Source of the DNA: Winogradskyella sp.
Lineage (GTDB): Bacteria; Bacteroidota; Bacteroidia; Flavobacteriales; Flavobacteriaceae
Assembly (NCBI RefSeq): GCF_013042245.1
Contig: NZ_JABDQL010000125.1
Span: 1 to 46,000, forward strand
Length of the DNA stretch: 46,000 nucleotides
Reading direction: 5' to 3'
The first letter of the stretch is position 1. Every line of letters begins with the position of its first letter. The position numbers and the translations under genes are program-made. This document shows, one piece after another, positions 1 through 8,922 of this stretch. Under the pieces are notes generated by a model. The model did not search any database. It saw nothing but the letters and a program-made list of their open reading frames with translations, and was not told where the DNA came from.

Positions 1-1
1 A

Positions 2-115
2 CTTGAGCGGATTAAGAATAATAATCAACGCCTAAAGGAGTTTGCATTATATGCCATTACAGGGCAATCCGCTTGGGAATTATGGAGAACAAGTACTAAT
101 TCAGTCATATATTAG
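2..115 (+). other. C-terminal end of an unidentified ORF at the left edge
   Basis: An open frame runs in from the window edge for 37 codons and stops with TAG at 113-115. The peptide contains RLKEFALYAITGQSAWELW and ends in SVIY. I do not recognise it. Its stop codon overlaps the premature stop of the proline dehydrogenase on the other strand, so it probably belongs to the DNA that truncated that gene, perhaps a transposase tail. It may equally be chance coding. Confidence 0.25.
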
Positions 116-897
116 AATATAGCCTTGTTTTTTAGAGCGCGACCTCGTTCTTTTTCCATGTAGGCACCTCTCACGAGTTTTATACCTATTTTATAATTTT
201 TGGTCTTAGCTCTTTGATGTAATCCCTTTAAATAGGTTAATCTATCCCAGCGATACGCTTGTAGTGTGTTAAAAATGATAACGTCTTCTGTGTTATATTT
301 TTCCATCATTTCTTCAATAAGACTATCTGCCGTATCTTGCATCCAACTTTCTTCTGCGTCAATCAACACGGGAATATTATATGTGTATGCTGTTTTGCAA
401 ACTATATCAAATCGCGTTTTTATAGCTTTCCATTCAACCTTTTCGGCGGCACTTAAAGGTGTGCCTTCTGTAAGTTTTTGATAAATTTTAAATCGTCCAA
501 AACCTGTGGGTTTAAAGACCACAAAAGGAATAGCTTTATCTGTTTTAGCAAACTCTAAAATTTTTAATATTCTCTGAAGTGTATTATCAAACTGTTGCTC
601 TTCTTGTTTACCTTCCACTGAATAGTCTAAAACCGTATACACATTTTTAGTATACATTTTTTCGACAACTTCTTGACAATCATTTTCATTTATGCCTCCA
701 CAAAAATGATCAAAAACGGTAGCGCGAATTAATTTTTCAACAGGCAATTTAATTTTTAAGGCAAAATTAGTTGCTACTGCTCCAATTTTTACTAATGATG
801 CTTTACGTATCATTTTGAACAAAACTAATGCTCTGATAAGTTCCAAATCTGATTTCAGAGCCAACGCCACTTCTGTATTATCAAATAATTTTTTCAC
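112..897 (-). pseudogene. Proline dehydrogenase, C-terminally truncated
   Basis: FAD-dependent proline dehydrogenases oxidise L-proline to pyrroline-5-carboxylate and feed electrons to quinones. The product is family-like up to the barrel strand KLVRGAY (about residues 240-246), then ends after only 261 residues with a non-family tail (RALKNKAIF). Bacteroidota homologues are usually about 390 residues. The lost third should hold the arginine pair that binds the substrate carboxylate and part of the FAD site, so the fragment is probably inactive. The start is GTG at 897, overlapping the permease stop as GTGA, which indicates translational coupling and an operonic role. A related imino or N-alkyl amino acid substrate is possible given the neighbours. 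Confidence 0.8.
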
Positions 898-2177
898 TTA
901 CTTTGTTTTTTTATTCGGCTTAGAAAAGTATATAAAGCACCTGAAACAATTAAAGATTGTACCGCAGGAAAACCCATTGGGAACAGGTATTGTGTAATAT
1001 ATCCCACTAAAAGTCCTACGGCAATACTTATGGTTGCTAACCAATTCCATGATTTAATGGTAGTAACTTCATTTTTATCGACAAAAAAGTAATGTGCCAT
1101 GATGACTCCAGCTATAACTGGAACTATTAATGCAATGGAATATAAAAAGTTTACGAATTGATCCATAATGCCTAGCAAAGCCAAAATGATACCAACAATA
1201 GCAAAGACGAGTGTCATTATTTTTCGGTTTTTGTTATCATGTAGACTAAACATGTTACACAACACCAAACCACCTGTGTAATTACTAACGAGTTGACTGG
1301 TCCAAGTCGCTACCCAAAGGACAACAAAGCCCCAAGCAGGAAAACCTAATTCTTGCATTACTTGTACAATGTCTGAATTACCGGTTCCAATAGACATAAT
1401 TCCACCAACTATAAACAGCGGAAAGCCTACGATAATAATTCCTAATGGAATTAATATATTATCTCTCCATGTTGGCTTTGCAAATCTTGTATAATCTGGT
1501 GCAATTAACCATTGCGCAACATTAATACTAATCACTAAATTAATGGCTTCTATAAAAGACATAGAACCTTCAGGATTCCAAGCACTAATTTTTTCCCAAC
1601 CCATGTTATTTATGGATAAGTAGAGCGCAACTGTTACGAGCAGTAATCCTGCAGGAATAGCCACATAATCTACCCATTTAATAGAGGCATAGCCTAATAT
1701 GGAAGGAATTGCAAAAAGAATACCAATACCAGCGGTACTCAATACATAAAGAAAAAAATTGTCAACTTTATTAATGCCAACCAAAGCACTAAAGGCGTCT
1801 GTAGCCACAGATGTTTGTATCGCCCACCATCCTAGTGTTAAAGCTAAAATTACAATACCTACAATAATTCGTGACTGTTCTTTTCCAAAACTTAAAGCCG
1901 CTAAAGCGGATGATGTTAGGCTAGTTTTTGCACCAATATAGCCTTGGATGGCATTTCCAATCCACTGAAAAAACACCAACGCAATCACTAAAACTCCAAT
2001 GATTTCTAGTAAGCTAAAATTGCCTATCAAAATACCGCCGATTAATAATACTGGGATGCAAAATTCTAATCCACCAAAAATAAAGGCTGGCACATACCAA
2101 GGTTGTCTTTCGTTTAAAGGAATAGATTCTGAAGCAGAATTTTTAGTTTCTTTGGAATTTTTTGATGTATTTTCCAT
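894..2177 (-). CDS. NCS1-family permease (cytosine/hydantoin/allantoin type)
   Basis: This is a 427-residue polytopic inner-membrane protein with about 12 hydrophobic segments, the usual size for the nucleobase:cation symporter-1 family. The cytoplasmic N-terminus (about 25 residues) leads into RQPWYVPA and a glycine-rich first helix, typical of CodB-like members. NCS1 proteins carry cytosine, purines, hydantoins or allantoin with Na+ or H+. Its place directly after hyuA, hyuB and a cupin gene suggests that it brings the cyclic amide substrate from periplasm to cytoplasm. The actual substrate cannot be read from the sequence. The 3' end overlaps the next gene by 4 bp. Confidence 0.88.
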   Translation of the reverse strand: MENTSKNSKETKNSASESIPLNERQPWYVPAFIFGGLEFCIPVLLIGGILIGNFSLLEIIGVLVIALVFFQWIGNAIQGYIGAKTSLTSSALAALSFGKEQSRIIVGIVILALTLGWWAIQTSVATDAFSALVGINKVDNFFLYVLSTAGIGILFAIPSILGYASIKWVDYVAIPAGLLLVTVALYLSINNMGWEKISAWNPEGSMSFIEAINLVISINVAQWLIAPDYTRFAKPTWRDNILIPLGIIIVGFPLFIVGGIMSIGTGNSDIVQVMQELGFPAWGFVVLWVATWTSQLVSNYTGGLVLCNMFSLHDNKNRKIMTLVFAIVGIILALLGIMDQFVNFLYSIALIVPVIAGVIMAHYFFVDKNEVTTIKSWNWLATISIAVGLLVGYITQYLFPMGFPAVQSLIVSGALYTFLSRIKKQSK

Positions 2178-2214
2178 GATTTTAAAATGTAGTATCTAGA
2201 TGTTAGTTACTGTT

Positions 2215-2523
2215 TTATATTTCTTTGAATAGAAAAAATAATATTTTGCTATCCTTCAAAGTTTCGGTTTTTCGGATTTCGTCTTTATTCAAATAAATTA
2301 AATCGCCTTGGTTCATTATTTTTTCATTTCCATCTTTTGTATATACCTTTAGTTTGCCAGAAACTAAATAGCTTATTTCATGCGCATATAGTGCTTTAAA
2401 TGGAAGTACATGACCTTTTTTTAATACCACTGAACCGCAATCTATCACAACACCATCTTCTTGTTTTTGAATGATATATTTTAGATACTCTTTTTCGGGA
2501 TAGGTTAAGGGTGTAACTTCCAT
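2215..2523 (-). CDS. Small cupin-domain protein
   Basis: This 102-residue protein consists of little more than one cupin beta-barrel: PFKALYAHEISYLVSGKLKV, then GDLIYLNKDEI, fit the two conserved cupin motifs. The first motif has a single His and Glu, so metal binding is uncertain. Single cupins in catabolic operons often act as isomerases, ligand sensors or stabilising accessory proteins. It lies between hyuB (22 bp away) and the permease (37 bp away), in the same orientation, so it is almost certainly co-transcribed with them. The function is not identified. Confidence 0.75.
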   Translation of the reverse strand: MEVTPLTYPEKEYLKYIIQKQEDGVVIDCGSVVLKKGHVLPFKALYAHEISYLVSGKLKVYTKDGNEKIMNQGDLIYLNKDEIRKTETLKDSKILFFLFKEI

Positions 2524-2545
2524 ATGATTTCTATGTAATTAGTCT

Positions 2546-4216
2546 TTAGTAGGTGGGATAATTTTCTAAGGCTTGTTGCTTTGTGATATAACCATTTTTT
2601 ATATCCTTTTGAATTTTTAATAAAGGCCTATTTTTAGGGTTTCCATATCCACCACCTGTAGCGGTGACCAACTTTACACGATCGCCTTTATGTACCTTTA
2701 CATTGGTTACCACATTATAATTTTCTTCGGTACCGTCTGTTCGTATAACGGTAAAATAATTATAGCTCCCTTCTTTTCCTTCTTTAAGACCCCAAGTTGG
2801 GATGGAATAGCCTAAGAATGCACCTGTTAAAAAAGCTTCTTCAGATAGTATTTTGAACGTAAGATATTGTCCATTACCACCTTGAAACTCACCATAACCA
2901 CCACCTTCATTATGAAAAGCATATTCTTCTACGATAACGCCATATTTTCGTTCTCTGGTTTCCGCAGGAATGTTGTAGGATTCTCCATGTGCATATGAGA
3001 ATTGTCCTCGATTTCCGTCATGAAAGGCACAGGCTCCCCAACCACCAGAAAGTGGCTCAGCTTGCACATAGAATTCGTTGGTCACAGGATGAATACCCGA
3101 AATATACGTAACACACACCGATCTAAAATGACCAGCTGGTAATTTATCTGGCACAATTGGGCCTAATGTTTTTAGTAGTAAATCTATCGCTGCTAAAAAC
3201 ACTTCATAATACACAGATATAGGTGCTGGGGATTGCGCGCTTACGACTGTCTTTTCTGGACAAATTAATTTTACATGTTTAAAAGAACCATTATTTGCAG
3301 GTAGAGTAGGAGTTGTAATGGATTTAAAGGCTGCTCTTACTGCGGTTTCTAATCCTGTTCTAGACAGATTTAAAGGCCCTTTTAATTGTTCGTGTGAGCC
3401 TGTGAAATCACAGACCATATTTTCGTTTGAAATAGTAATTTTTAATTTCAACGGAAATGGTCCATTACCAAAACCGTCGTTTTCAATCCAACCAGTATTT
3501 TCATAGGTTCCGTTTGGAATTTTCTGAAGTTCTTTTAAGCTAATGCGTTCGCCATAATCCATAAATTCTATAGCAGCTTGTTTGTAAGCATCTAAGCCAT
3601 ATTTTTCAATAAGTTTTAAAATGCGTTCTGCACCAACATCATTGGCAGCAATACCCGAATATAAATCTCCTAAAGTACTTTTAGGTAGTCTTACATTAGC
3701 TTCTATCATTTTGATAACCGCTTTATTTAGACTACCATTTTCTTTTATTTTAATAAAAGGAAAATGCAGTCCTTCCTGAAATATTTCAGTAGAAATTGTA
3801 GATACAGACCCTGGATTTGTACCACCTATATCTGTCCAGTGTGATTTATTTACTGTAAAAGCGACACGTTCTCCGTTATAAAACACTGGCGTAATAATGG
3901 CAATGTCAGATAAATGTGTGCCACCACCAACATAGGGTGTATTTGCGATGATTACGTCTCCCTCCTTTAAAGGGTTATTTTCGTTAAATTTTTCTAAAGT
4001 TTCTTCAACAACAAGACTCATAGCTGCCAAAAAGGTAATAACGCCATTGCCTTGTGCGAGTAATTGTCCTCTACCGTCAGTAATGCCAACTGCATAATCT
4101 AATGCTTCATAGATAATTGGGCTCATGCTGGTGCGCTGGATGGTTTCGAACATGGCTTCACCAATAGAAATTAATGAATCCTGAATAATATCTGATGTAA
4201 ATTTATCTAAGCTCAT
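2546..4216 (-). CDS. hyuB: Hydantoinase B/oxoprolinase family subunit (HyuB)
   Basis: At 556 residues this is a full-length HyuB-type subunit. It shows the family's GGTHLSDI motif near residue 100 and a glycine-rich C-terminal region (GGGYGEFQGG, then TGGGYGNP). With HyuA it forms an ATP-dependent amidohydrolase that opens cyclic amides: 5-oxoproline to glutamate, N-methylhydantoin to N-carbamoylsarcosine, or lactams. HyuB supplies the hydrolytic half of the reaction. It starts 2 bp after the hyuA stop, so the subunits are translationally linked. The family is certain; the substrate is not. Confidence 0.93.
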   Translation of the reverse strand: MSLDKFTSDIIQDSLISIGEAMFETIQRTSMSPIIYEALDYAVGITDGRGQLLAQGNGVITFLAAMSLVVEETLEKFNENNPLKEGDVIIANTPYVGGGTHLSDIAIITPVFYNGERVAFTVNKSHWTDIGGTNPGSVSTISTEIFQEGLHFPFIKIKENGSLNKAVIKMIEANVRLPKSTLGDLYSGIAANDVGAERILKLIEKYGLDAYKQAAIEFMDYGERISLKELQKIPNGTYENTGWIENDGFGNGPFPLKLKITISNENMVCDFTGSHEQLKGPLNLSRTGLETAVRAAFKSITTPTLPANNGSFKHVKLICPEKTVVSAQSPAPISVYYEVFLAAIDLLLKTLGPIVPDKLPAGHFRSVCVTYISGIHPVTNEFYVQAEPLSGGWGACAFHDGNRGQFSYAHGESYNIPAETRERKYGVIVEEYAFHNEGGGYGEFQGGNGQYLTFKILSEEAFLTGAFLGYSIPTWGLKEGKEGSYNYFTVIRTDGTEENYNVVTNVKVHKGDRVKLVTATGGGYGNPKNRPLLKIQKDIKNGYITKQQALENYPTY

Positions 4217-4218
4217 AT

Positions 4219-6279
4219 TTAATTTATTTTACTAATGATGATATTTGCGTAGTCGTCAATTCTAAATTGATGGTTTGGCGGTACAACGGTTGATGTAGAT
4301 TGTTCGACTATAATTGCTGGTCCTGCGATGTTCATACCTGGGTCTAATTTATCTCTATCGAAAAAACGACTTTGATATATACCAGATACATCAAAATCTA
4401 CATTTTCAGTAGTAATTAAAGCGTCATCAACGGTATAGCCTTTTGCTTCAACTTTCCCAATTACGGGCTTGTTCACGATCACTTCTGCTACAAGGTGATA
4501 GTTTACAATTTCAATTTTTGTATCTACAAGGCTAAAGGCATATCGTTTTTTATGAAGTTGATGAAAATCGAGTTCTATTTCATCCATTTTCAGATCATCT
4601 AGATCAGATAATTTTAATTTAACCGAATGCTCTTGCCCATTATAACGCAGGTCTAAATAGTATTCAAATTCTATATCTTCTTTTTGGTAGGCGTCGCGTT
4701 CGTAAGCCATTATAGCTTCATTTTTCATGTCCTGAAACACGATTTTTAAGTCTGCAAACTTATCTTCGTTTAAGTCCATGACATCGGTGCGGATGTAGTC
4801 TCTTCGTAAATCAGACATCAGCATTCCAAAAGCAGAAAACACACCTGCATTTAATGGTATTATGATTTCTGGCATTTGCAATTCTTCGCCTAAATAGGCG
4901 CCATGCATTGGTCCACCACCACCAATGACCACTAAAGAGAAATCTCTTGGGTCATAACCTTTGTTTACGGATACACTTTTTAAAGCGTTGATCATATTAG
5001 AATTTGCAACCCTAATCACACCTCGTGCAACTTCCTCCATCGTCATGTCTAATTCTTCACAGAGAGGTTGAGCGGCATTTTTTAAACTATCAAAATCTGG
5101 TTTTAATTCGCCTCCTAAAAAATAATCTTTATGAATACGATTGCATACCACATTGGCATCGGTCGTCGTAAAATTAATACCTCCTTTACCATAAGAGGAT
5201 GGACCTGGATTTGCAGCAGCACTTTTAGGACCTACACGCATTTTTCCTCCATCATCCAGCCAAGCAATACTTCCGCCACCATTACCAATTTCTACAATAT
5301 CAATGACAGGAGTGAGAATTGGAAACCCCGCTTGAGTTTTTGTTTTTTCAATGTTATATGTGGTTACTATTTTTGGAATACCGTTTTCAATGAGTGAACA
5401 TTTTGCAGTCGTCCCACCGATATCGAGTACCAATAAGTTTTCTTTACCAATAGTTCTACCCAAAACAACGGCTCCTAACATACCACTTGCTGGTCCTGAT
5501 TCTATTAAGGTAATTGGGTTGGCTTTTACATCTTCTACTGTGGTAATACCGCCATTAGATTGCATAATGTATAAGTTATTTTTATAACCTAATTTTTGCA
5601 AATGGTGGGTGAGATTGTTTAAATATTTTGTTGCGATAGGTTTGACATATGCCGATAAAACCGTGGAGCTTGTGCGCTCATATTCTCGCCATTCTCGTGT
5701 AACCTCATGTGAGGTTATGATTTCAAATTGAGGATGGTTTTTACGAATATAAGAGGCTAATTGTTTCTCGTGAACTGGATTTTTATAACCGTGTAAAAAA
5801 CAAATAGCAATAGCTTCTACACCTTCTTTTATAAAGGTAGTAATGTGTTTGTCAACCGAAGTTTCATCTAATGGTATAATAACTTCACCCAAATAATTAA
5901 TACGTTCTTTTACTTCTTGTCGTAAATAGCGTTCTACAAAGGGTTCTTCTTTTTTGAAGTTGAAGTTATACAGGTCAGGACGCGTGCCTCTTGCAATTTC
6001 TAATACATCTCTAAATCCTTCGGTTGTAATTAACGCAGTTTTAGAACCTTTACGTTCTGTTATAGCATTAATGACCACAGTTGTGCCATGAGCGAAAAAA
6101 TCTATGGTATTTAGATCTAAGCCAATTTTTTCTATCGTGTTTAGAATACCTTTTTCAAATTCACCTGGCGTTGTACTAGACTTAGAAACCTCTACCTTTT
6201 TTACTTCCTTAGTTTTTTTATCGTAATCAAAGAAGACAAGGTCTGTAAAGGTTCCTCCAATATCTGTTGCGACTCTCAT
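4219..6279 (-). CDS. hyuA: Hydantoinase A/oxoprolinase family subunit (HyuA)
   Basis: At 686 residues this is a full-length HyuA-type subunit of the ASKHA (actin-like ATPase) fold. RVATDIGGTFTDLV at the N-terminus and LVLDIGGTTAKCSL near residue 280 are the two phosphate-binding motifs. VIGGGGPMHGAYLGEEL near residue 460 is the adenosine motif. The subunit phosphorylates the cyclic amide carbonyl before HyuB hydrolyses it. The gene follows the TonB receptor by 94 bp and hyuB starts 2 bp downstream. With the receptor, permease and ProDH it suggests a dedicated uptake-and-ring-opening pathway, but the substrate class is inferred. Confidence 0.94.
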   Translation of the reverse strand: MRVATDIGGTFTDLVFFDYDKKTKEVKKVEVSKSSTTPGEFEKGILNTIEKIGLDLNTIDFFAHGTTVVINAITERKGSKTALITTEGFRDVLEIARGTRPDLYNFNFKKEEPFVERYLRQEVKERINYLGEVIIPLDETSVDKHITTFIKEGVEAIAICFLHGYKNPVHEKQLASYIRKNHPQFEIITSHEVTREWREYERTSSTVLSAYVKPIATKYLNNLTHHLQKLGYKNNLYIMQSNGGITTVEDVKANPITLIESGPASGMLGAVVLGRTIGKENLLVLDIGGTTAKCSLIENGIPKIVTTYNIEKTKTQAGFPILTPVIDIVEIGNGGGSIAWLDDGGKMRVGPKSAAANPGPSSYGKGGINFTTTDANVVCNRIHKDYFLGGELKPDFDSLKNAAQPLCEELDMTMEEVARGVIRVANSNMINALKSVSVNKGYDPRDFSLVVIGGGGPMHGAYLGEELQMPEIIIPLNAGVFSAFGMLMSDLRRDYIRTDVMDLNEDKFADLKIVFQDMKNEAIMAYERDAYQKEDIEFEYYLDLRYNGQEHSVKLKLSDLDDLKMDEIELDFHQLHKKRYAFSLVDTKIEIVNYHLVAEVIVNKPVIGKVEAKGYTVDDALITTENVDFDVSGIYQSRFFDRDKLDPGMNIAGPAIIVEQSTSTVVPPNHQFRIDDYANIIISKIN

Positions 6280-6373
6280 AGTATTTTTTTTATTTAAATT
6301 GATTATACAAGCAGCCTCCCTAACTTACTATTTGGTAAGAAAAGAACAAATTAGAAGACTGCTTAAAATGTAT

Positions 6374-8776
6374 TTAGAAGTTATACGATAAGTCGATACC
6401 TACTGTAGTTGGCGTGTTCGGGAATCTTAAGTTATTAAAGCCAAACTCTGCTGTTGGGAAAAACTCTGTATTGAATTGGGTGTCAAAGATATTGTTTGCC
6501 CAAACGGTAACCCCAAATTTATTCAGCTTTAGGTTAACTCTTGCATTTACTAAAGTATAAGGGTCTTGTTTGTATTCCTCTAATGGATCCCAATATTGTG
6601 TACCTCTACTATCTACATTGACATTAAATCCTATGGTAGAACGCTCTGCTAATTCAAAATTGGCATTGGCACCAATCTGAAATGTACTTTCTATGGTAAA
6701 AGGAGAGGTGTTACCACTAACATCAACTTCTTCATTGGTTTCATAATCAAAGGCAGCCGCATTGGTCAATCTGTTGTATGTTCCTTTTTTAATTTCTCCA
6801 TCATTAAAACCAATGCTGGCAAAGAAATCTAGGTTATTAGTTGCTTTAAATTTTATTTCAGATTCGAACCCAACAATTTCAGATTCCTCAAAATTATAAA
6901 TACCCAATACTGCAGGCGTTACCGGAATAAAGGTGTATTGCTGTTGGTTTTCAAAATCAATACGGTAAAAAGCATTGTTAAATATTATTCTATTGTTTAA
7001 GAAACTTGTCTTTAAACCAATTTCGTAGTTATTTGTAAATTCTGGTTCATAAGTTCTACCGAATTTTACGGTTTCATCCGAATTAAATCCGCCACTTCTA
7101 TAGCCGCGACCATAGTTAGCATAAGCTAGCACATTATCCGTAAATTGATACGCTAATGAAAACTTAGGCTGCCATACCGTAATGTCGTTTTCAATACTGT
7201 TGTCTGAGATTCTAGAATCATTAGTGAGTTTATCATAATCAACACGCACACCTGCCGAAATGGTAAACTTATCTGTAACCTTATAGTCTACAAAACCAAA
7301 ACCAGCTAAAGTTTGTATGGTATTATCATCGTCATTACCTACCAACGGATCCGTGCTATAGTCTGCATTTTCTGCAGATGCATCTGTAAACCCTCCTTGG
7401 TAATAGGTGTTATTTAAAAATGTTGATGTATTTAAATAGCGTTTGCTATTTTGAAATAATGTACCAAAGGTATAGTTAAGTTTTGTGTCTTCGGATGAAT
7501 TTGAAGTTACCCTAAATTCCTGGCTAAAGGTATCAGAATCTGATTGTTGAGAAACCTTACTAAAGGCATACTGCGAATAATCATTTTCACCAATATAATA
7601 GCGTCTTGTTGCATTAAAAGAGGTCACAGACTGAAATTTTGCTCTCTTAAGCGACCCTTCGATTTTAAGACTACTTAAAGAGTTAGATAATTCTGAATCT
7701 CCTAAAATATCTCCAAAAGGCTCACTAGAGTAATCATCATCAGCAAGAACAGGAATACTTGGGTTAAAAATATCTGTTTTCGTCACATAATAGTTTCCAC
7801 CAGCATCAATTTTAAAGTTATCTTGTACAAAGGTTGCAGACCATCTTGGATTAAATCTGTATTTTAATTTGGCTCGAATATTAACTTCATCCGAAAAATC
7901 TACGGTCTGACCTAAAAAGGTGTTGTTAATTAAACCATCAAAAGTGCTGTATCTACCATTTATACTATAGTAGAATTTATTCTTAACAAAAGCACCAGAA
8001 GAAGAGATGCCCGCTCCGAATAAACCGCCATTACCTGCATTAAGCATTACTTTGGTTTTATTTTTATTGGTAGGGTCTTTTGTTATGATATTTACGGCGC
8101 CAGCGATTGCATTTTTACCATACAACGTACCTTGTGGACCTTTAACAAATTCTAATAATTCAATATCATATAAAGACATATTCATGGCACTAGCATCTGG
8201 TAAAGTCATACCATCAATAACAACTGCAACTGGAGATTCTGCATTTCTAATTTGAGAAATTCCACGTACGGTTAAAAAATTAACTCCTGGTTGTTGTGCT
8301 TCTGTAAAGGTTACGTTAGATATTTGAGCTGTAAAAGACTGTATATTATCAATGCCACTAGCCTCAATTGTAGCTGCATTTACGGCCACTGTTGTTTCGG
8401 GTAGTGTCTGTATGGCTTGTGTTCTATTCCTGGCCTTACTTGCTACAGAGGCAAAACCCTCTATGGATACGGCGTCTAACTGGCTGGCTTCCGCTTTTAG
8501 ACTGACGCTAAGATTGTCGTTCGTTATTTGGACAGTCTGAGTCTCGAACCCCAAATAAGAGATTTCCAATTCTTTAACATCTTCGTTAACAGTGATAATA
8601 AACTCACCGTTAAAATCTGAAGTTACCCCATTGGTAGAATTCCCTTTTTCAACGATAGTTGCACCAGGTAAGGGATTGCCTGTGTCATCATAGACAGTGC
8701 CTCCAATATCCTTAGTTGTTTGTGCCGATAAGAAGAATGTTGTGAGACATAAAATGCTTAAGAGTAGCTTTTTCAT
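6374..8776 (-). CDS. TonB-dependent outer-membrane receptor
   Basis: This 800-residue protein has a signal peptide (about 1-19, cleaved after FFLSAQ) and a CarboxypepD_reg-like domain (about 23-105, with the family's GNPLPGATI and YLGFETQ). The plug domain follows (about 120-230; QGTLYGKNAIAGAVNI) and then a 22-strand barrel ending in the terminal-aromatic YNF. Such receptors import substrates energised by TonB-ExbBD. No SusD partner lies beside it, which argues against a glycan utilisation locus and fits a small nitrogenous substrate. It is first in the minus-strand operon and carries the only long upstream region (8777-8922), so the operon promoter should lie there. Confidence 0.95.
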   Translation of the reverse strand: MKKLLLSILCLTTFFLSAQTTKDIGGTVYDDTGNPLPGATIVEKGNSTNGVTSDFNGEFIITVNEDVKELEISYLGFETQTVQITNDNLSVSLKAEASQLDAVSIEGFASVASKARNRTQAIQTLPETTVAVNAATIEASGIDNIQSFTAQISNVTFTEAQQPGVNFLTVRGISQIRNAESPVAVVIDGMTLPDASAMNMSLYDIELLEFVKGPQGTLYGKNAIAGAVNIITKDPTNKNKTKVMLNAGNGGLFGAGISSSGAFVKNKFYYSINGRYSTFDGLINNTFLGQTVDFSDEVNIRAKLKYRFNPRWSATFVQDNFKIDAGGNYYVTKTDIFNPSIPVLADDDYSSEPFGDILGDSELSNSLSSLKIEGSLKRAKFQSVTSFNATRRYYIGENDYSQYAFSKVSQQSDSDTFSQEFRVTSNSSEDTKLNYTFGTLFQNSKRYLNTSTFLNNTYYQGGFTDASAENADYSTDPLVGNDDDNTIQTLAGFGFVDYKVTDKFTISAGVRVDYDKLTNDSRISDNSIENDITVWQPKFSLAYQFTDNVLAYANYGRGYRSGGFNSDETVKFGRTYEPEFTNNYEIGLKTSFLNNRIIFNNAFYRIDFENQQQYTFIPVTPAVLGIYNFEESEIVGFESEIKFKATNNLDFFASIGFNDGEIKKGTYNRLTNAAAFDYETNEEVDVSGNTSPFTIESTFQIGANANFELAERSTIGFNVNVDSRGTQYWDPLEEYKQDPYTLVNARVNLKLNKFGVTVWANNIFDTQFNTEFFPTAEFGFNNLRFPNTPTTVGIDLSYNF

Positions 8777-8826
8777 TTTGAATTAATTTTTCATTAGATA
8801 GACAATTTTACAAACTAAATTATATT

Positions 8827-8886
8827 AATTCCATAATTCCTGTTTATTTAATATTATTAATTAATTATAGGAATTTAAATGGAATT
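8827..8886. promoter_or_regulatory. Candidate operator dyad between divergent genes
   Basis: Within the 146-bp AT-rich gap between the receptor operon and the divergent 436-residue gene, AATTCCATAATTCCT (8827-8841) faces AGGAATTTAAATGGAATT (8869-8886). The arms are inverted copies, each with two TTCC/GGAA half-sites 8 to 10 bp apart. A further GGAATT occurs inside the next gene near 8935. The position suits a regulator controlling both directions. The DNA is so AT-rich that chance symmetry cannot be excluded. Confidence 0.4.
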
Positions 8887-8922
8887 AGAGTAATTTTAAA
8901 AAATATAACAACTTATTAAATA

